Shown: positions 52,201-61,200 of the stretch, piece by piece
Numbering within the stretch: position 1 is the stretch's first letter
Layout of the letters: each line of letters starts with the position of its first letter
From: Rhinopomastus cyanomelas
Lineage: Eukaryota; Chordata; Aves; Bucerotiformes; Rhinopomastidae
Direction: 5' to 3'
DNA: 64,000 nucleotides
Assembly (NCBI GenBank): GCA_013400115.1
Contig: VXBP01003494.1
Coordinates: forward strand, 186,001 to 250,000
Position numbers and translations under genes: made by a program
Notes under the pieces: generated by a model
Seen by the model: only the letters and a program-made list of their open reading frames with translations
Told to the model about the DNA's origin: nothing
The model's database searches: none

Positions 52201-55200
52201 TAAAGCAGCAAGGCACTCATGCCCCATGCTTACCTGTGAGTCTTCATCTTTCAATGGCCGCTGCGGAGTCTGCTTGGCATCAGACAATTCATCTGAAGAC
52301 TCATTTTTTCTCTTCTGCTTCTTACCCAGCGTGATGATTAGTTTTCTGTCCGGAAAAAACCCCAACATTTAAGTAAATGCCATAGACTAGTTTACTTAAC
52401 CTCAAGATTGAGAGTGACACCACATCCACCAGCAATTCTTGTATTCTTGTTAATATACGTATATATTCTTAAAAGATTTCTTTAAAAAGAAAATATAAAT
52501 ATTTTCACTGTCTAAGAAATATGTCTCAAACCCAAAAACCACAACTTGACAGTAGATAGTAAATTCTATTCATAGAATCATAGAATCATTATGGACTGGA
52601 AGGGACCTCGAAAGATCATCTAGTCCAATCCCCCGTAACAGCAGGATCACCTAGACCAAGTCACACAGGAACACATCCAGGCAGGCCTTGAACATCTCCA
52701 GTGAAGGAGACTCCACAACCCCCCTGGGCAGCCTGTTCCAGTGCTCCATCACCCTCACCATGAAGAAGTTCCTTCTCAGGTTGACGTGGAACCTTCTATG
52801 TTCCAGCTTACAACCATTGCCCCCCGTCCTATCACTACATGACACTGAGAAGAGCCCAGCTCTATCCTCCTGACACCCACCCCTCAAATATTTATAGACA
52901 TTAATAAGATCACCCCTCAGTCTCCTCCAAGCTAAAGAGACCCAGCTCCCTCAGCCTCTCCTCATAAGGGAGGTGCTCCACCTCCTTCATCATCTTTGCT
53001 GCCCTTTGCTGGACCCTCTCCAGCAGCTCCACATCCCTCTTGAACCGAGGAGCCCAGAACTGGACACAATATTCCAGGTGTGGTCTCACCAGGGCAGANC
53101 TGCCATCATCTATCCACCTGCTTATGCCCTCATAAAAGGCTATCAGGTTTGTCAGGCATGACTTTCCCTTTGTAAAGCCATGCTGACTGTCTCTAATGAC
53201 CCTCCTGTCCTTGATGTTCCTGGAGACAGCCTCTAGAACAAATTGTTCCATCACCTTTCCTGGGATGGAGGTGAGGCTGACCGGTCTATAGTTACCCGAG
53301 TCTTCCTTCTTTCCCTTTTTAAAGATTACTGTTACAGACTTTCTCCACAAGCAAGCAGTTACATTACTATCACAAACTCTTATCATACCTATTTTACATC
53401 TAAAAATGAGCGAGAGAGATGTAAAAGCCTGTATTTAAACTCACTGATAATGCTAAACTAGACAAAATTAGCAATAAATAATATCTGCAGATGATACCAG
53501 TAACTTATCATAACTAAATACATCTTATTTTTAAGTAAAAAAAAATTAGCTATGGACAAAAACCTAGAATCATTCAAACCTAGTATGTTTAAATAAGTCA
53601 TTCAATGGTAAAGATTAGGGAATCACATGGATCTCATTTGTGTCATATAATAACCCACATGAAACAGTGCATTTTAAAAACAGTAGTTTTACTTGCTACA
53701 AATCTTAGAACCAGTCAGAATATGTTAAGAGCCAAAATCATGTGACTGATTTGAATTCTAATGGAAAAGGAGCAATGATTTAGTTGATCAGACTGAAAGG
53801 TTGTGCTGTAAATCACAATAGCAATTCATCTAACTTGTTTTTAGCTAAAGGGTGTCACATCATTTATTTTTCATATTTGAAAACTGTCCAGACCTCCTCT
53901 TTAAATATGTTTTCAGTGGCATAATTCAGTAAACTATCCAATAGAACCACGAAGAGCTGTCCTCAGATATGCATTTTATATAGTATCCAACCATCAGATT
54001 GGCATAACAGAAAATAAGGGAATACAAAAACCTCTTCTGCCAATTTATGGAACAAGCACAGTACATGATTTGTAGTCCTGATGCAAACAATACATGTTAT
54101 TTTGCATTAAAATTGGCCACCTGAAAAACCACTGATGAAAGGGAGTGGTGGCAAGACTTGTAGCTCACCCGCTTCTCTTCGTAGTATCCAAATGAGACAC
54201 GTATTTACTCCATCAAAACTAATAGTCTACACAGCAAGTGAAAGTTTTCATTACAAAAACACTGTGGATAGTTTAAGCACCAGGATTTACCAAAGACTAC
54301 ATCCATTTAAAGACAAAACAAACATTTTCATTGGGTTTTTTGCTCATTATTATTCAATACCCACTAGGTTATGTTCTTAAAGGAAAGGTTAGGAGAAAAT
54401 AAATATAGAAAACATTTTGCGCTCCCATATTTTTCACTGCTGGTGCTATGTGGTACTGGTGAACACACGTTGTGATTTAAGCTGCAGTAACTGAAATCAC
54501 AAATCTGCTTGTTCAAAAGTAAATTCTGGTTTTCAAGTCCTTGTGTTTTATTAGGCATTCTGTCTTCTAATCACATTAAAATGTTTAATCCTTGTTGAAA
54601 TAATTTCCTGCTGAAAATCACAGGAAATTCACACATCAGGTCTCCTACAATCTTCAAGAGTAGTATCCAAGGTGGATTTGGATAAACCCCTTCTTCCATT
54701 TTTATCTTTGTCTCACAGAGTCCAAGTGTTACATTAGGACTTGACAGCTATGTGAAATCAGCCACAATATTCAAAGTGATGCAGACAACACTGTGATTGA
54801 AATTCTGAGTTGGTAGTTAAATGGGCAGCTTTTAAAACATTTTAAATTTAACAGGAATTTAAATGGAAACCTAATAAACCTGACTTTGCATCTTCGAAGT
54901 TTGGGAAAATATTAAGAAGTATCACGTATGCCTTCCATGCTTATAAATTCTTCCCATTGCATCTGCTTCTGGCCATTGATGGACACAGAACAGGACAGAT
55001 CAAACTTTAGTCTCCAAACGAACATGCACTTTTCCAAGCCTTGCCCATATATTATGCAGTGCAGTAAGCCGTACTGACCTCTCCCTGTCTCTGTTACCTT
55101 TTCATTACAATAGCTGGACATAGAACATTCTCAGTTGAGTGAACTCATATGACATAACATGTAAATTTTTATTTCTTTTAACCAATAATTACAATTCTAA

Positions 55201-58200
55201 GTCTTCTCTTTGATTTAGAGCATTAAGAACCTGATGCATGTATGGCACGTAGACATGAATGTACTACACACTTTGATTTTTAAATGAACAAGATTGTTAG
55301 TGACAAATTAAGAAGAATAGCTAAATGTTCTTTTATCAACCAAGTGGTGAGACAGAGTGCTCTGGAAGGGATCTCTGGAGAATGTGGTCCCTATTCAAAG
55401 CAAACCTCAGAGTTCTTTTACATTGCTCAAGTTCTGCTTATCTCCAAGGCTGACACCACCCCATAAGCAACCTGTTCCAAATTTTGATCTTCTCTTTGTG
55501 AAATGGTAAATTAAAATGCTTCATAAATGCAGGTTGCTATATTAAGCATTTGTACCTGTGCAACCATAGTTCATACTCATTTCGTGCACTACTGCCTAAT
55601 ACTTTAAGCTCAGGTATTTTGGATTGAAGAAGTATGACACTAAGAAAGGCCATCACTATTTCACTATGAGTCGTAGCAGCATCTGCTGAATCGCAGAGGA
55701 TTTTAAGGAACTTCTGTTTTAGAACAAGGGTTTACTTTGTTATTACATTGCTCTAGTCTTTTATCTTTTCCTTCATATTTCTTTGCTTCTTTGTAGCCCC
55801 CTGCTGTGTTCACCTCTTGCCCTGCCCCTGCACTCTTACACACAATACTCCAGTCCTATGTCAGCTTTTGTGTATTACTCATTTTGCATTCCCTACCCTC
55901 AAGACTTCACAACGATCTCCATAAAATTTTCTTAACAGCTCTACATGCTGCAGATCAGAACGTTTCCTTTTCTCTATGAGTATGGTGACAATAAGAGGTA
56001 AAAATGCATATTTCCCCTTCATTCTGATCCAGTGCCGAGAACCACAATGCTCCTTGCTATCAAAAATTGCTGAATGACAGTGTGGTGATGAAGTCACGCA
56101 CTTCTATTCGTAAAAATGCAATCTGCTCATATTTTGGCCAAAACCCTTTAAAAAAATCTATCATGTGAAAACAATAATTTTCAGAAGCTGGTAAACTGGA
56201 TTTTTTTTTTCCTTCAGAAGGCAAGTTCTCCTGCCAGTTTATACACTTCTACATGAAAGCATAAAGATCCTTGGATAAATCCCCTTTTCCCACCCTGAAA
56301 CAAACTGTTCTGAACAGAAATGATCCACTCTGTTTCTATGAACAAGAAACATTACAATGTAGACACTGAGTAAAGGCTATTGCTACACTCTGTTCCAATT
56401 TCACTTTCTGTTGTCTTTTAAATTTATCGTGTTAATAACATTTAAAAATACTGAAATAATTAGTATAGACGTCTTCAACAGCTATTTCCTTCTTCTGTAA
56501 CTACAAAATAAAGAGGCTGATAAACTTAAACCAATGGAAAAGCTTAACAAGAAGCCATCTCATGTAGCACTATTACATTCAATCCTTAGCAGAAGGCTCC
56601 AAACTTGTTTTAGAACCCTATAAGAGTCTAAACTATCAGCCAGAGTAGCATTGCCTCTTCTTTCTTGCAGATTAAGTAATGATAAGAATCTGCTCAAGTG
56701 TCCTTGTGTTTGATAGCAGATAATGTGATGGAAGAGTTGTTCATTTCAGTTTGCCCAAACCAGAGCAGCACCATTAATTATTAGTGTCAAAAGCTACCTT
56801 TAATGTATTTCAATTTGTAGACTATAACTTCATTATATTACTAACAATAAACCTCCCATGTTGTCACAGTAAGCTCGAACAACACTACAGTAATAATGCA
56901 AGAGACAAAGCAAATGGTTGGTTAGTTATTTGATAAGAATTCAGTAATTTGCATTCGTCTATTTTGCAGCAGCATTAAAGATTACATCCCTTAGACCCAA
57001 CTTATGCCTCAACTCTAGAGTTCGGATGCAGAGGAAACTTCCCCAAGGAGTCTCTGCTCAGTGCATGCAAAAACATCCCAGAAGATGATATTTGGAATTT
57101 ATGTGCCATTTATAATCATATCGCAATCCAACAGATCTAACAGAACAGGAAGATTCAGTGAACATCCCTTCCTTTTAAGCACAGGCCTGTTAGCCAACAT
57201 TTGACTGACTTAGATGAAATACAGAAGACAGCTCACCATATCTGCCTTCTAGGAAATCCACTTCAAACTCTAATCACGTAAACTTACATAACAGAGTATT
57301 AGCTAACAGGCAAATCACTTGCTTTCTATGCTCTACCCATGTCTCCGGCTGCTGAGTTTACAGAGGTTCCAAGCCACCTGAAGAGTACTGTATCAGTATG
57401 GGATCATGTAACTGTTCTGTCATGCTCTTGTGGCCTAAAACTGCTTTGTCTTGTAAACAGTACAGGGGAGACCAAGACAACAAGGCCATTTACTCATCTG
57501 AGTAATGACTCATTTGACTCATTACTGAATAATTTAAGAGTTACTAAAAAAGAAATAAACATCTACCACTGCTCTTTCAGCACTTGACCTAATACAGCCA
57601 CTTCTGAAAGGGAGAAGATGGTGTTGGACTTCAGGACTACCACTCTACAGAATGAATTAGTAAGATCTGGAGTACTGTGTCCAGTTCTGGAGCCCTTATT
57701 ACAAGAAGGATGTGGACACGCTGGAGCATGTGCAGAGGACGGCCATGAGGATGATCAGAGGACTGGAGCACCTCTCCTATAAGGATAGACTGAGGAAATT
57801 GGGGCTGTTGAGTCTGGAGAAAAGGAGGCTCTGAGGTGACCTCACTGTGGCTTTCCAGTATCTGAAGGGGGCCTACAAAAGAGCTGGGGAGGGACTTTTT
57901 AGGATGTCAAGCAGCGACAGGACTAGGGGGAATGGAGCAAAGCTGGAGATGGGTAGATTTAGAGTGGATGTGAGGAGGAAGTTCTTCAGCATGAGAGTGG
58001 TGAGAGCCTAGAATGGGTTGCCCAGGGAGGTGGCTGGGGCCCCATCCCTGGAAGTGTTTAAGGCTGGGCTGGATGAGGCTCTGGCCAGCCCGATCTAGGG
58101 TGGGGTGTCCCTGTCCATGGCAGGGGAGTTGGAACTGGAGGAGCCTGTCCTCCCTTCCAACTATGACTGATTCTGTGATTCTGTAACTTCTTCCCAGTGA

Positions 58201-61200
58201 GGGTGACAGCACGTTGGAGGGGGCTGCCCGGGGAGGTTGTGGAGTCTCCTTCTCTGGAGACATTTAAAACCCACCTGGATTTGGTCTAGGTGACCCTGCT
58301 GTGGCAGAGGGATTGGACTGGATGATCTTTCGAGGTCACTTCCAATCCCTAATGTTCTGTGATTCTGTGAATTGATTTAAATGATGCAGTGATTACAAAA
58401 AAAATAAAACTAAAAAACCCTACATGTAGTCTACTGATACTGTCCTTTACACCTCCAGAGCAGAGCTGCTGATTTTCATCAGGGCCACGATATTTAATTT
58501 TATGTTTGAGTAGGTGGGAATACATTGAGAGCTATAAAACCTAAATGCCAGTCTACTGTTTTGAACAACAGAATGTTCGCAAATTCTTAATTCTTCTATC
58601 TTTCATATCAACAGCTAAGAAGCAGACTTTCTAGTTTAAATATGCATCACCTTAAATGGAAGAATTAGAATCATAATTGGTTAGAAAAAGCTTATAAATG
58701 GAAACAAGTTCTATGCAAAAATATTAAGGGCTTAAATAGATTCCTAAGCATCAGTGCACCATGGTAAATAGCCAGAATATGAAACGTGGTTCCACAGTTC
58801 TCAGAAAAACTGTAAAGTAAGTTAATTTTAAAGAATAAGTTTGATCAGCACTCAATACCTAAAGCAGACTGTTTACTTAATTTGGTAATGCCAAATATAT
58901 CAAACAAGCATTCTTTTATTTCTAACAATTCGTCATATGCTTACAACATGCTTAGTAAGAAAATATTTCAAGTCATTTTTTTTCTCCAATGCTTACAGTA
59001 CAGAAACGTCACTAATCATTGAATGGTTCTAAACCATTTGACTGAAACTAACCAGTGTTATTTAGTAATAATGTAACAATGAGGGAGCTTTGAGCAACCT
59101 GGTCTAGTGATAGGTATCCCTTCATGACAGGGGGCTGAAATTAGATGATATTTGAGGCCACTTCCAACCCAAACCACGTGATTCTGTGATTCTATTTGCT
59201 TGAATTCAATGGAGCAGAGGTCTAAAACACTTATTGCTCACTTTTAGAGACTACAGCTGGCTTAAAAAGATAGTATTTTACATCTGACAACGATACACTG
59301 GAAATAATCATGCTGTAGGCTTTTCTAATATGTGTACTTCTCAGAGGAATCACTAAGGAAAACATGAACAGTTACCAATGAAGCCCCCAAACACATACAA
59401 ATAACATTTAATTAACTAAACCAAGGAACAGTAGTTAAAACTCATCTTGATCTTTAGAGAAGGGCAACTCAGTTGCAGTAAGAGCTCTATTATACAACCA
59501 TCAAAAAGGAAAAGCTTTTTTTGTCTACTAAGGGCTACCAGGAAGTTTTATGAAGGTCTGTTCAGCAATCACTGTTCCAGTTCCAGCTGTCCCAGATCAG
59601 TGATGCACAGTATACTGGCCAAAAGGAAGAGGTTTCACAGGGCCAAGTGCTCTTTGACCACAATAATCCCCTGCAGCTACAGACTGGGGGATGAGTGGCT
59701 GGAGGCCAGTGCAGCCTGGCAAAGAGGGACCTGCCAGTATTTGTTGACAACCACCTGCTGAACATGAGCCAGCAGGGTGTCCAGGTGGCCCAGAAGGCCA
59801 ATGGCATCCTGGCTTGGATCACCAATAGTGTGGGCCAGCAGGACTAGGGATGTAATTCTCCCCCTGTACTGAGCACTGGTGATACCTCCCCTTGAGTACT
59901 AGGGGCAGTGCTGGGCTCCTCACTTGAAGAGATGTTGAGGGGCTGGAGCAGGTTCAGAGCAATGAGGCTGGGGAAGCGGCTGAAAGTCTAATAAGCAGAG
60001 GCTGAGGGAGCTAGGGCTGTTCAGCCTCAGGGGTGACCTTATCTCTCCCTACAACTCCCTGAAGGGAGGCTGCAGTCAGGTTGGTGTTGGACCCTTCTCC
60101 CAGGCAACTAGTGACAGGACAAGAGGGCAGAGCCTGAAGCTGCCAGGGGAAGGTTAGGTTGGATGTTAAGAAGCCCTTCCCCACAGAAAGGGTGATCAGA
60201 CACTGGAATGGACTGCCCAGGGTGGTGGCGGAGTCCCCATCCCTGGAGGTGTTTAAGGGCAGACTGGCTGTGGCCTTTAGTGTCCTGGTCTGGTCACTAA
60301 GGTGATGTTAGGTCATGGGCTGGGGTGGATGAGCTGAGAGGACTTTTCCAGTCCAAGTAATTCTGTGATTTTCCCAGAAGGACAATGGCGTAACTCAGCA
60401 AATCCTCCTCGAGAGCAATCCAGGCCATGTTACACAGACTATGCTACACAGACAGGACCTTTGTTAGATCTCAGTAAAAATTATGGTTACAATCTATGCA
60501 AGAATTTGCTGGTTGAGTGCTGGACTACAGAAGGAACAACAGTGCTCACATAGTTTGACGCCAGCAGAGATGTGATCAGATTAAAATCATTCCCCAAGCA
60601 ATTTTCAAAAGGGAAAAAAAACCCCAAAATCTGAAAACAAAGCACTGAATTAAAAACACCACTCCCCAGGACACCAAAACTCAATGCATTTGTGAGGAGG
60701 TTCTGTTCTTTCAGCTCTATACCAGCCTGTGAATCAAACAGAAGTCACCTGAAAAATGTGTCTGACTTCAGATCTTCTCAAAAACACAGAACTTCACACC
60801 ACCTCCTGCAGTGGCTCTCAGAATCCAAACTGAATCAGCACATTTAACAGCTACTACAATTTAAATGTGTTTGCTCTAGAGGATACTGAATGGAAATATA
60901 TTCATCTAGGATGGATATATCACAGCAGAGCTCCTTCTGAAATGGAAACACAGATGTACGCTAACACTGTCATTAATACCAGATAATTTTTTACTGTAGA
61001 CCTTTATTGGTTCCAAGGATTCCTTCACCATTGTATTGCTTGTGTGGTTGATAAGGTCGTAACAGTTGAAAATTATTTACCTTTTTAATCATCAGCAGAC
61101 TTTCTACTGTCTTTGGGTTTTCTTTTCAGCTTAAATGCAAGCTACCATATATAGAACTTTATTTTTAAGGTTTTTTTCCTTATTGAGTAGAATGAAAAAA

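Larger units (their letters stand above)
40417..52233 (-). other. CHD9 introns between W2 and W9
   Basis: CR1-richer introns. Copies at 43619, 45365, 47752, 48282, 48873, 50225 and 51665. An unassigned C+G-elevated stretch lies at 41069-41524, and CpG-bearing unassigned text at 48420-48760. The remaining parts hold nothing I recognise. Confidence 0.65.

Noticed and set aside
52910..53386. Reverse transcriptase-like frame considered as an endogenous retrovirus
   Set aside because: Residues and the octamer 3' end are those of a CR1 LINE; no LTR, gag or env-like sequence is seen anywhere in the window.
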